Source of the DNA: Actinomycetota bacterium
Lineage (GTDB): Bacteria; Actinomycetota; Thermoleophilia; Solirubrobacterales; 70-9
Assembly (NCBI GenBank): GCA_018268415.1
Contig: JAFDWO010000146.1
Location: 1 to 64,000, forward strand
DNA: 64,000 nt
Reading direction: 5' to 3'
The position numbers and the translations under genes were made by a program. The notes below the pieces were generated by a model. The model saw only the letters and a program-made list of their open reading frames with translations, was not told where the DNA came from and made no database searches. Positions within the stretch are counted from its first letter, which is position 1, and each line of letters begins with the position of its first letter. Below are positions 42,936 through 50,648 of this stretch, piece by piece.

Positions 42936-44540
42936 GTGGCCAGCTCAGTCAGTCGCGTCCTCTCCAAATCACAGCTCGACATGCTCGCCGGGCATGGCGC
43001 CGAGAAGACGGCGGCGATCGGCGACGTCCTGTTCGAGGTCGGCGACGCGGTCTATCCGTTCATCGCGATCCGCGAGGGCGAGGCGGCGATCCTCGACGCG
43101 ACCGGCCGCGAGATCGTCCGCCACGGGCCCGCCGGGTTCCTCGGCGAGATGAATCTCCTCTCCGGCCAGACCGTCTTCCTCACCGCGGTGGTGACCGAGC
43201 CGATGCGCTACGTCGAGGTCGACCGCGAAACGCTGCGCGCTCTGCTGTTCGAGGACGGCGCGCTCTCCGACCTGCTGCTGTCGGCCTTCGTCCAACGGCG
43301 CGAATCGCTGCAGCGCGTGGACGGGGTCGGAATCGAGATCGTCGGGCCGACCCAGGACCAGGCGACGCGGGCCCTGGTCGATTACGCGAAACGCCAACGC
43401 CTCCCCTACTCCTGGCGCGACCCGGTCGAGGACGCCGAGGCGGCGACGCTGGTGGCAGACCTCGCCGCCGAGGAGATTCCACTGGTGCGTCTGCCAGGAG
43501 GCGTCGACCTGCGCCGACCGAGCAACGGCGAGCTCTCGCGGGCGCTCGGGATCGGCCTCGAGCTGGACCGGCGCGAAGAGGTCGACCTGCTGATCGTCGG
43601 CGGCGGCCCGGCCGGGCTCGGCGCCGCGGTCTACGGTGCCTCGGAGGGCCTGAACACCCTGGTGGTCGAGAGCAACGTGCTCGGCGGCCAGGCCGGGACC
43701 TCGCGGCGGATCGAGAACTACCTCGGCTTCCCCGCCGGGATCAGCGGCACCGAACTGATCAGCCGCGCGATCACCCAGGCGCGCAAGTTCACCGCGCGCA
43801 CCGCCACCCCCTACCGGGCGCTCTCGCTCAAGCCCGGCGGCGAGGGCGACCACGTGGTGAAGCTGGAGGGTGACCGCGAAGTCCTCGCCAAGGCGGTCCT
43901 GCTCTCGACCGGCGCCGAATACCGCAAACTGCCGGTCGACAACCTCGAAGAGTACGAGGGCCTGAGCGTCTTCTACGCTGCCGGGCCGCCCGAGGCGCAG
44001 CTCTGCGGCGCCCAGCGGGTCGGCATCGTGGGCGGCGGCAACTCGGCGGCCCAGGCGGCGGTCTGGCTGGCCCGCGGCGGCGCCCTCGTCACCCTGCTCC
44101 ACCGCCGCGCCGACCTCGCGGAGACGATGTCGGCCTACCTGATCGACGAGCTCGACCGTTATGGCGTCGCGGTCCGTGATCGCAGTGAAATCTGCGAGCT
44201 CCACGGCACCGACGGCCGGCTCGAGAGCGTCAAGCTCACCGACGGCTCCGAACTTCCCTTCTCGTTCCTCTTCCTCTTCCTCGGCGCCTCCCCCTGCACC
44301 ACCTGGCTCGGCGACTGCATCGCCCGCGACGAGAAGGGCTTCGTCCTCACCGGCCCCGACGCCGGCGCCGAAGGCCTGCTCGAGACCAGCGTCCCCGGCG
44401 TCTACGCCGCCGGGGACGTCCGCTCCGGCTCGATCAAGCGCTGCGCCACCGCGGTCGGCGAGGGTGCCACCGTCGTCCGCTTCGTCCACGAGCACATGAA
44501 CAGGGTCCGCGAGACCCGCCAGACCGCCGCCGGCTCCTGA
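42936..44540 (+). CDS. Cyclic-nucleotide-binding domain fused to a thioredoxin-reductase-like flavoprotein
   Basis: A 534-aa soluble protein. Residues about 10-125 form a cNMP-binding beta-barrel (VFEVGDAVYPFIAIREGEAAI ... GFLGEMNLLSGQTVFLTAVV) with the phosphate-binding cassette. A linker leads to a thioredoxin-reductase-like module (about 210-525): LLIVGGGPAGLGAAVYGASEG for FAD, GIVGGGNSAAQAAVWLA for NADPH, and PGVYAAGDVRSGSIKRCATAVGEG. The CxxC disulphide normally between the two NADPH flanks is absent, so it cannot reduce thioredoxin in the standard way. It may be a redox enzyme or sensor gated by cAMP/cGMP or another ligand. GTG start, probably leaderless. Confidence 0.88.
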   Translation: MASSVSRVLSKSQLDMLAGHGAEKTAAIGDVLFEVGDAVYPFIAIREGEAAILDATGREIVRHGPAGFLGEMNLLSGQTVFLTAVVTEPMRYVEVDRETLRALLFEDGALSDLLLSAFVQRRESLQRVDGVGIEIVGPTQDQATRALVDYAKRQRLPYSWRDPVEDAEAATLVADLAAEEIPLVRLPGGVDLRRPSNGELSRALGIGLELDRREEVDLLIVGGGPAGLGAAVYGASEGLNTLVVESNVLGGQAGTSRRIENYLGFPAGISGTELISRAITQARKFTARTATPYRALSLKPGGEGDHVVKLEGDREVLAKAVLLSTGAEYRKLPVDNLEEYEGLSVFYAAGPPEAQLCGAQRVGIVGGGNSAAQAAVWLARGGALVTLLHRRADLAETMSAYLIDELDRYGVAVRDRSEICELHGTDGRLESVKLTDGSELPFSFLFLFLGASPCTTWLGDCIARDEKGFVLTGPDAGAEGLLETSVPGVYAAGDVRSGSIKRCATAVGEGATVVRFVHEHMNRVRETRQTAAGS

Positions 44541-44557
44541 GCGGGTCGGCGCCATCG

Positions 44558-45862
44558 TCACGCGACGAGGCGAACTTCGAAGGCGGGGACGGACGTTGCG
44601 CCGGCGCCGCCGAGGAGGGCCATGATGCGGGCGACGTAGGCGCTGGTCTCGGGGATGGCGGGGACGCAGCGGCAGGATTCGACCGGGGCGGGACCGGCGT
44701 TGTAGGCGGCAAGGGCGAGCTCGGGGGAGCCGAACCGGTGGATCAGGTCGGACATCAGGTGCGCCTGGGCGTCGATGGCTTCGACCGGGTCGAAGGGGTC
44801 GACCAGGCCGTAGGTGGCCGCGGTGCTCGGCATGAACTGCGCGATGCCGGCGGCGCCGACCGGTGAGACCGCGAACGGGTTGAAATTGCTCTCCGCCATC
44901 AGCTGAGCCGCCAGCAGCGCGCCGGAAACTCCCCATTTCGTTGCGGATTTCGTCAGCGGGTCGTGGAAGCGCGCGGGGACGAAGCTCGGCAGCGTGGCGC
45001 CACCCGGTGGGCTCGCTTCCTCGCCGGGGCCCAGCACGGTGTTCCCGGCGTCCGAGCAGGGCGGCGGCCCCGCCGTGAAGCCGAAATGCCACGCCTCCCA
45101 CGAGTACCGTTGCAAGAAGCCGAAGCGGCCCGCATTGACCGCCAGCCAGCCGTACGCGGATTCGGGACCGAGATCCAACTCGGTCGCGCAACGGTGCAGC
45201 GAGGTGCCCGGCGGCGCCACCCACTTCGGGTCGGGATGGGCGGCGAAGAGCGCCGCCTGTTCGGCGTCGGAGCGGAAGCCGGAAACGACGGCCAGGGTGA
45301 TCCCGGCACCGGCCGCGGCGGCCGCCATGCGGTCGTAGGCGGCGGCCACGTCCGGGCGCATGCCCTTGCCATCCCGATAGACGAGCGCGCCACCGTACCC
45401 GCCACCACTCGCCATTGCCGGGCCTTCGGCGCCGGCGCTCGTCACCGGCGCCGCAGCTTCGGCTTCGGCGCTCGCCTCGACGTCCGGCGCCTCGCCGGAG
45501 CCGACCTCGAGCGTCGCCACCACCGTCACCTTCGCCCGCACCGGCGCGAACGAGGAACGGTCGGGAAAGACGACGCGCAGCCGGCCCGGGTCGACCGCGT
45601 TGTGGCGCCCGGCGGCGAGAGCGGCGCCCCGCGCCCGTTCCAGGTAGGTCGACTTCCCGATGTGGAACGGGTTCGCCGCGCCGTTCGGGAGCCGCGGCGG
45701 CGAGAGCAGCCGCAGCAGGTCGTCGCGCATCGATCGCACGGCCGAGATCGCGACCAGGTCGGCCGCCCGCTGGGCGCGACCCTTGCCGGTCACCGCCCCG
45801 GCGATCGCCACCAGCGCGATCGCCGCCGCGATCAGAACGAAGCAGCCGCCGAGCGCGAGCAT
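44558..45862 (-). CDS. Pilin-like N-terminus fused to DD-carboxypeptidase and lytic transglycosylase
   Basis: A 434-aa exported protein from the first canonical start, ATG 45862. Residues 1-24 are a hydrophobic helix; the helix and QRAADLVAISAVRSM after it resemble TadE/TadG-type (Rv3654c-like) pseudopilins. Residues about 160-265 are a VanY-type M15 peptidase: His223, Asp230 and His259 as zinc ligands and Glu256 in WEAWHF. Residues about 300-415 are an SLT lytic transglycosylase with Glu324 in AESNFNPFAV, GIAQFMPSTAATYG and LALAAYNAGP. It would cut both peptide and glycan of peptidoglycan at the membrane. Pilin-like sequence (GEESGQAL) continues upstream of the ATG without another canonical start, so the true start may be non-standard. 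Confidence 0.85.
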   Translation of the reverse strand: MLALGGCFVLIAAAIALVAIAGAVTGKGRAQRAADLVAISAVRSMRDDLLRLLSPPRLPNGAANPFHIGKSTYLERARGAALAAGRHNAVDPGRLRVVFPDRSSFAPVRAKVTVVATLEVGSGEAPDVEASAEAEAAAPVTSAGAEGPAMASGGGYGGALVYRDGKGMRPDVAAAYDRMAAAAAGAGITLAVVSGFRSDAEQAALFAAHPDPKWVAPPGTSLHRCATELDLGPESAYGWLAVNAGRFGFLQRYSWEAWHFGFTAGPPPCSDAGNTVLGPGEEASPPGGATLPSFVPARFHDPLTKSATKWGVSGALLAAQLMAESNFNPFAVSPVGAAGIAQFMPSTAATYGLVDPFDPVEAIDAQAHLMSDLIHRFGSPELALAAYNAGPAPVESCRCVPAIPETSAYVARIMALLGGAGATSVPAFEVRLVA

Positions 45863-46012
45863 CAGCGCCTGGCCGGACTCCTCACCCGCCCGCGCGATCC
45901 GGCGACGAGGCCGATGAGCGGCGCCCGGACCGCCTGCCCGCCGATGGCTCCGAACCTTCTCCGTGCCCGCTCCGTAACCCCGGCAGCGATTCCCGACGAA
46001 GGAGCTGATCCG

Positions 46013-46465
46013 ATGCAACGAACCCGATCCCGAACGACGACCCGCCGCGCGCGCGGCCTCGCCGCCCTCGCCCTCGCCGCGGTCCTCGCGGTCAGCGCGA
46101 TCGCCGTGCCGACGGCGCTCGCCCGCGGCAGTAAGACCGTGGTCGGCGAGGCCCGTGCCCCGAGCCTCCACGAGACCGTCCTCACGAACACCAAGGGCCT
46201 CACCCTCTACAGCCTGAGTGTCGAGAAGAACGGCAAGTTCATCTGCACCGGGTCCTGCACCTCGACCTGGATCCCGCTCACCGTCGCCCGCGGGACCACG
46301 CCGAAGGGTCCGGTCAGACTCGGTACGGTCAAGCGACCCGAAGGCAAGATCCAGGTGACCTTCAAGGGCCTGCCGCTCTACACCTTCCACGGCGACCACG
46401 CCAAGGGACAGGCGAACGGCGAGGGGTTCAAAGACGTCGGCACCTGGCACGCCGTCACCCCCTAG
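46013..46465 (+). CDS. Secreted repeat protein of unknown function (PF03640-type)
   Basis: A 150-aa exported protein. A twin-Arg-rich start and hydrophobic core ending PTALARG form the signal peptide. The mature part has two copies of the repeat: KGLTLYSLSVEKNGKFICTGSCTSTWIPLT and GLPLYTFHGDHAKGQANGEG. Family members are common in Actinobacteria and often lipid-anchored; this one lacks a lipobox. ATG with AAGGAG 8 nt upstream. Convergent by 11 nt with the next gene. Confidence 0.85.
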   Translation: MQRTRSRTTTRRARGLAALALAAVLAVSAIAVPTALARGSKTVVGEARAPSLHETVLTNTKGLTLYSLSVEKNGKFICTGSCTSTWIPLTVARGTTPKGPVRLGTVKRPEGKIQVTFKGLPLYTFHGDHAKGQANGEGFKDVGTWHAVTP

Positions 46466-47165
46466 GCCCCAGGTCGAGCAGGCGCCGCAGCAGCGACTCC
46501 GGCAGCCCCCCGGAGTCGCTGCCGAGGGCGCCGAAGCCGGCGCGCCGCTCCGCCACCCAGCCGAGCCGGCGCTTCAGCACCGCCACGCGCAGCCCCCGCC
46601 GGAGTAAATCGTCGACCACCAGCGCGACCAGCGGCCGCGCCTCCTCCAGGTCGGCCCGCAGGAGCGCCGCATCCGGACGCGGCGCTCCTTGCGTCTCCAG
46701 GAACGGCTGCAGCAGACCCGGCACCAGGTGGACGACCGCAAGGCCGCCACGGGCGGCGGTGACGGCAACGCCCACCGCCGCCAGTCCCTCCTCGTCGGCG
46801 GCCACGGAGAGGTGACACACCTCCCCGCGCGCCGCCGGGCGCTGCGTGGGCAGGCGCGCCGCGAGGCGCTCCTCCAGCCGGTGCGCGGCGGCCGACGCGA
46901 TCAGGGTCGGCCGCGGCACCCGACCGCCGACGTCGACCAGCAACGAGGCCTGCTCCACACCCGACCCGGCACAGGAGAGCGCGGCGGCAGCTCCGCGCGA
47001 GCCCTCCGCGGCACCGACAGCGGTGACCACGACGACGGTGCCGTTGCGTGGCGCGGTGAAGACGCTCCTGACCGGCGCCCCGAAGACGCCGCCGGGCGAC
47101 TCCCGCCCCGGCACGACGGGCCCGAAGGTGGTGGGAGATTCTGCCGTTGCGGCCTCGCGACTCAT
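46455..47165 (-). CDS. Hypothetical protein in the TadE-like cluster
   Basis: A 236-aa soluble protein rich in Ala, Val and Arg. After a disordered start, TVVVVTAVGAAEGSRGAAAAL looks like the first strand and turn of a P-loop-type fold with the Walker lysine missing. I do not recognise a family; a degenerate TadZ-like role is only a guess from position. Its ATG overlaps the stop of the TadE-like gene (ATGA). Confidence 0.6.
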   Translation of the reverse strand: MSREAATAESPTTFGPVVPGRESPGGVFGAPVRSVFTAPRNGTVVVVTAVGAAEGSRGAAAALSCAGSGVEQASLLVDVGGRVPRPTLIASAAAHRLEERLAARLPTQRPAARGEVCHLSVAADEEGLAAVGVAVTAARGGLAVVHLVPGLLQPFLETQGAPRPDAALLRADLEEARPLVALVVDDLLRRGLRVAVLKRRLGWVAERRAGFGALGSDSGGLPESLLRRLLDLGPRG

Positions 47166-47575
47166 TCGGCTGACCTCGCGCCGGCGATGCTGGTCACGCT
47201 CAGGTGGTCGGCGATCGCGCCGAACGGAGACGGCGGCCGCAGGTGGACGATCACCTCGTCGCCTGCGACCGTGACCGAGACGTTGTCCTCGGCCCAGCCC
47301 GGCAGCGCCTCCCGAGCGGCCTCGGCCGCGGAGCCGCCCCCGGCCAGCGCCAGCGCGCCCGCCTCGGCCGCGCCGTCGGCAAGCGTCATGGCGTAGCCGG
47401 CGGCCAGGAGCTGGAGCGAGATCAGCGCGGCAACGATCAGCGCGGGAACGGCGGCGACGAGTTCGACGGCCGCCTGGCCGCTCTCGACGCGGAGCAACCG
47501 ACGGGCGGGCGACGCACCAGAACGTGCTCGCCGGGCAGTTGCTCGGGCGCGCAGCCGCGCGACGAGCTCAGCCAT
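47162..47575 (-). CDS. TadE-like pseudopilin (second)
   Basis: A 137-aa protein with a basic N-terminus then ESGQAAVELVAAVPALIVAALISLQLLAAGYA, the classic TadE pattern of Glu followed by one membrane helix. Such proteins are minor pilins of Tad/Flp pili or pilus-like secretion systems. Overlaps the first TadE-like gene by 8 nt and is coupled to the next by ATGA. No TadA ATPase or TadB/C is in the window. Confidence 0.78.
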   Translation of the reverse strand: MAELVARLRARATARRARSGASPARRLLRVESGQAAVELVAAVPALIVAALISLQLLAAGYAMTLADGAAEAGALALAGGGSAAEAAREALPGWAEDNVSVTVAGDEVIVHLRPPSPFGAIADHLSVTSIAGARSAE

Positions 47576-47942
47576 CGCCGTCCCCCAGTCCGCTGCGCGC
47601 GCCGACCTTCACCTCGGGCAGCTCCGGCAGCAAGGTAGGCACCGGGACCCGCACCGAGACGATGCCGTCGTCGTCCCCTCCTTCGACCACCGCCCCATCG
47701 CGCATCGCCGCGGGGAGCGTCCGGCGCGCCGCGGCCTCGACGTCAGCCCCGATCAGGGCTGCCCGCGCCCCGGCCCGCGCGGCCACGCTCGCCGACCAGA
47801 GGGCCTGGCCGGCGAGCGCTATCTGGGCCGCGGCGGCGAGCGCCAGCAACAGAAAGGGCACGGCCGCGATCAGCTCGACCGAAGCCGTTCCTTTCTCCCC
47901 GTGACCTGCGTTGTCGGCGCTCTTGGGTGGCACGCCGACCAC
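47568..47942 (-). CDS. TadE-like pseudopilin (first)
   Basis: A 124-aa protein with GEKGTASVELIAAVPFLLLALAAAAQIAL, the TadE motif and helix, then a periplasmic domain. GTG start; no ribosome binding site stands out. First gene of the small TadE-like operon. Confidence 0.75.
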   Translation of the reverse strand: MVGVPPKSADNAGHGEKGTASVELIAAVPFLLLALAAAAQIALAGQALWSASVAARAGARAALIGADVEAAARRTLPAAMRDGAVVEGGDDDGIVSVRVPVPTLLPELPEVKVGARSGLGDGDG

Positions 47943-47953
47943 CCTGAAGACGA

Positions 47954-47978
47954 AATGCGCGCCTGTGGTGCGCGCATT
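47954..47978. repeat. 9-bp inverted repeat upstream of the TadE-like operon
   Basis: AATGCGCGC (47954-47962) pairs with GCGCGCATT (47970-47978), 12 nt upstream of the GTG. It could be an operator or a terminator for the gene upstream. Confidence 0.5.
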
Positions 47979-48058
47979 GGATCAATTCAGGGCCAATTGT
48001 GTGCCGAAAGTGGAACGCCCGCCCGGAACAGGGCCACGGGCGGCCCCCCGGCGCGAGC

Positions 48059-48409
48059 TCAGTAGGTGTTCGCCTCGGTCCAGATCCGCCAGATCGCGAC
48101 CACCGAGGCCGCCAGCAGGAGGATCCAGACCAGCGTCCCGCCGCCGGTCGACCAGAGCTTCTCCTGGCCGGCCACCAGCAGGGCCAACATCCCGAACGCC
48201 CCGTAGAAGATCGCCCGCCGACCATCGCTCAGCGTCGCCAAGGTGAGCTGGTTCTGGCGGCTCAGCGTGTAGAGCATCCAGGAGATCCCGGCCAGGAACG
48301 CCATGACGATCGCCGTCATCACGGTGTCGACCGCGTTGCCGCCTCCCGGGAGGAACGCGACTCCGAGCGCCAGAAGCATGATGATCGCGACGTTTCGCGC
48401 GGCCTTCAC
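48059..48409 (-). CDS. Small membrane protein of unknown function
   Basis: A 116-aa protein with four hydrophobic segments. No family recognised. ATG start. It follows the small membrane protein coupled to the phosphate transporter by about 40 nt and may be in the same unit. Confidence 0.62.
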   Translation of the reverse strand: MKAARNVAIIMLLALGVAFLPGGGNAVDTVMTAIVMAFLAGISWMLYTLSRQNQLTLATLSDGRRAIFYGAFGMLALLVAGQEKLWSTGGGTLVWILLLAASVVAIWRIWTEANTY

Positions 48410-48448
48410 GACACAGATCGTACTCCGACCCGCCGGCCGGTGGTCGAA

Positions 48449-48700
48449 TTACTTACTGGTCATGACGATCACGCCGATCACGACCGCCGCGGCGACCGCC
48501 AGCAGCGCCAGGCCCGCGACCCCGGCCGCCGCCACGGCAGCCACCCGCCGCTCTTCCAGGGTCAGGTCGGTGAAGCGCGCCGCACCCCAGATCGCCACCG
48601 AGAAGATCAGCGTCACCCCGACCCCCGCGACGAAGGCGAAGACCACGGTCTGCACCAGATCCTTCGTTTCGACGATCTCGGCAAGGACGGGAATCGCCAT
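48449..48700 (-). CDS. Two-helix membrane protein coupled to the PiT transporter
   Basis: An 83-aa protein with helices at about residues 14-36 and 53-78 and a short cytoplasmic loop (ARFTDLTLEERRVA). Its ATG overlaps the PiT stop (TGATG), suggesting a partner of the transporter. No family recognised. Confidence 0.65.
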   Translation of the reverse strand: MAIPVLAEIVETKDLVQTVVFAFVAGVGVTLIFSVAIWGAARFTDLTLEERRVAAVAAAGVAGLALLAVAAAVVIGVIVMTSK

Positions 48701-49803
48701 CACCCGCTCTGCACCGTCACCGGCGCGCCCCGCTGCGCCCGCCGCGCGAAGGCGGCGCCGATCGCCGCCAGCGCCCCGACCGTCACCACCACCGGCCCGA
48801 CCGCGCCGCTGCCGAAGAGGTTCGTGACCCCGTAGACCACCGCACCGATCAGCGCCGCCGCGGGCAGCGTCAGCACCCAGGCGACGACGATGTTCCTGGC
48901 CACACCCCAGCGCACCGCCGAGAGCCGTTTCGCCGCACCGGCCCCCATCACCCCGCCGTTGATCACGTGCGTGGTCGACAGCGGGAAGCCGAAGTGGGTC
49001 GAGGCGAGGATCACCGCCGCCCCTGCCCCCTGCGAGGTGAATCCCTGGGCCGCGTCCATCTTGATGATCCGCGTGCCGGTCGTCTTGATGATCCGCCAGC
49101 CGCCGCTGTAGGTGCCGCCCGCGATCGCCAGCGCCGAGGCGGCGATCACCCAGGTCGGCGGGTCCGCCCCGGCGGCAAGGCTGCCGTTGGCGATCAGCGC
49201 CAGGGTGATGACCCCCATCGTCTTCTGCGCGTCGTTGGTCCCGTGTGCCAGCGCCAGCATCCCACCGGAAACGACCTGTCCGTACTTGAAGCCACGGCTG
49301 ACGATCCCCGGCCGCTGCCTGCCGACCACCCGGTAGGCGAGCCCGATCGACGCCCCTGCCGAAACGAAGGCAAGGAGCGGAGCGATGACCGCCGGGATCA
49401 GCACCTTGCCGAGCAGCCCTTCGGCGATCACCACCTGGAATCCCGACGCGGCGACCGCCGAGCCCACGACACCACCGATCAGCGCGTGGGAGGAGCTCGA
49501 GGGCAACCCGAAGTACCAGGTGACGAGGTTCCAGGCGATCGCCCCGATCAGCCCGGCGAAGACGATCGTCGGTGTGATCACGGCGGCGTCGACGACGTCG
49601 TTGGCGACCGTCGCGGCCACGGTGATCGAGATGAACGCGCCGGCGAAGTTCAACAGCGAGGCCGCCGCGATCGCCACCTGCGGCCGCGCCGCCCCGGTCG
49701 AGATCGAGGTCGCGACGACGTTCGCGGTGTCGTGGAAGCCGTTGGTGAAGTCGAAGGCGAGGGCGGCGCCGATGACGAGGACGAGGATGACGTCGGAACT
49801 CAC
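48700..49803 (-). CDS. pit: PiT-type inorganic phosphate transporter
   Basis: A 367-aa low-affinity phosphate symporter with about ten membrane helices. Both PiT signature repeats are present: NGFHDTANVVAT (residues about 21-32) and AHGTNDAQKTMGVI (about 200-213). The GTG start has TAGGTT 7 nt upstream and a two-unit 11-bp repeat just above that. The DUF47 protein encoded upstream is the usual regulator of this transporter. Confidence 0.93.
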   Translation of the reverse strand: MSSDVILVLVIGAALAFDFTNGFHDTANVVATSISTGAARPQVAIAAASLLNFAGAFISITVAATVANDVVDAAVITPTIVFAGLIGAIAWNLVTWYFGLPSSSSHALIGGVVGSAVAASGFQVVIAEGLLGKVLIPAVIAPLLAFVSAGASIGLAYRVVGRQRPGIVSRGFKYGQVVSGGMLALAHGTNDAQKTMGVITLALIANGSLAAGADPPTWVIAASALAIAGGTYSGGWRIIKTTGTRIIKMDAAQGFTSQGAGAAVILASTHFGFPLSTTHVINGGVMGAGAAKRLSAVRWGVARNIVVAWVLTLPAAALIGAVVYGVTNLFGSGAVGPVVVTVGALAAIGAAFARRAQRGAPVTVQSG

Positions 49804-49810
49804 GGCCGGG

Positions 49811-49816
49811 AACCTA
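49811..49816 (-). promoter_or_regulatory. Putative -10 hexamer for pit (leaderless)
   Basis: Minus-strand TAGGTT, 7 nt upstream of the GTG at 49803. Confidence 0.5.
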
Positions 49817-49824
49817 CCGGCCGC

Positions 49825-49841
49825 GTTTACATTTTTGTTAC
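49825..49841 (-). promoter_or_regulatory. Candidate Pho box upstream of pit
   Basis: On the minus strand GTAAC and GTAAAC begin 11 bp apart, 9 nt upstream of the putative -10, where a -35 would be. Only two units, so weaker than the other boxes. Confidence 0.4.
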
Positions 49842-49993
49842 GACCCCATGTGTTACGCGCTTCGACCAGACCCCTGGCGCGATCTGGGCCAGGCCGGCAA
49901 GGACGCAGGGAACGAGCGAGGGGAGCGCACTCCGGTGCGTGACCCGAAGCGAGCGACCGAGGACGCCGCCGGCCGCCCCCGGATCGCGCCGGG

Positions 49994-50635
49994 TCAGGAG
50001 TTCTTGATGACGATGCCCTCGAGGATCTGGGCGGCCTTCTCCGTCGCGTCGATCGCCTCCTCGAGCACGCCGAAGATGTCCTTCCAGCGGATCACGAAGA
50101 TCGGGTCGATCGCATCGGTGAAGAGTGCCGCCACCGCGTCGCGGGAGATCCGGTCGCCTTCGTTCTCCAGTCGATGGACCTCGATCCAGTACTGGTCGAG
50201 GTCCTTGAACGAAGGAAGGTTCGCAAGCCCCTCGGCGAGCGCTTCGCAGGAGCGCACCAGCACTCCGGTCAGGGCGCCGGCCTGGTCCATCGGCGCCTCG
50301 ACCTGGTAGAGGCCGAGGAAGTCCGCCGCCTCCTCGGTGAAGTCGACGATGTCGTCGAGCTGCGTCGCCAACCCGTAGATGTCCTCGCGATCGATCGGCG
50401 TGACGAACGTCGTGTTCAGCCTTTTGATGATTTCGTGGGTGACTTTGTCCCCACGGTGCTCGGCTTCGACGATGTCCTGGTGGAGCGTCCCGGCGTCGGG
50501 CCACTCGCGCATCAGCTGATCGAGCAACTGGGCCGAATGGACGCTGTTTTTCCCCGCCTCCACGAAGAGATCGAAGAACGTCTGATCGTGGGGGAGAAGC
50601 GAAAAGCGCGCCACCGTTGACATCCTAGTCGCCAT
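49994..50635 (-). CDS. DUF47 PhoU-like protein, partner of PiT
   Basis: A 213-aa all-helical PhoU-like protein. LPHDQTFFDLFVEAGKNSVHSAQLL opens the first three-helix bundle and the metal-type motifs EAEHRGDKVTHEI and LENEGDRISRDA are clear. DUF47 proteins regulate PiT transporters. An ATG at 50623 is an alternative start; a poor ribosome binding site makes the choice uncertain. It lies 13 nt after ppk1. Confidence 0.88.
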   Translation of the reverse strand: MATRMSTVARFSLLPHDQTFFDLFVEAGKNSVHSAQLLDQLMREWPDAGTLHQDIVEAEHRGDKVTHEIIKRLNTTFVTPIDREDIYGLATQLDDIVDFTEEAADFLGLYQVEAPMDQAGALTGVLVRSCEALAEGLANLPSFKDLDQYWIEVHRLENEGDRISRDAVAALFTDAIDPIFVIRWKDIFGVLEEAIDATEKAAQILEGIVIKNS

Positions 50636-50648
50636 CCTCTGATCCTGT

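Noticed and set aside
42969-45224. 751-aa minus-strand frame opposite the cNMP/flavoprotein gene
   Set aside because: Shadow frame with no domain; the plus-strand protein has intact FAD and NADPH motifs.
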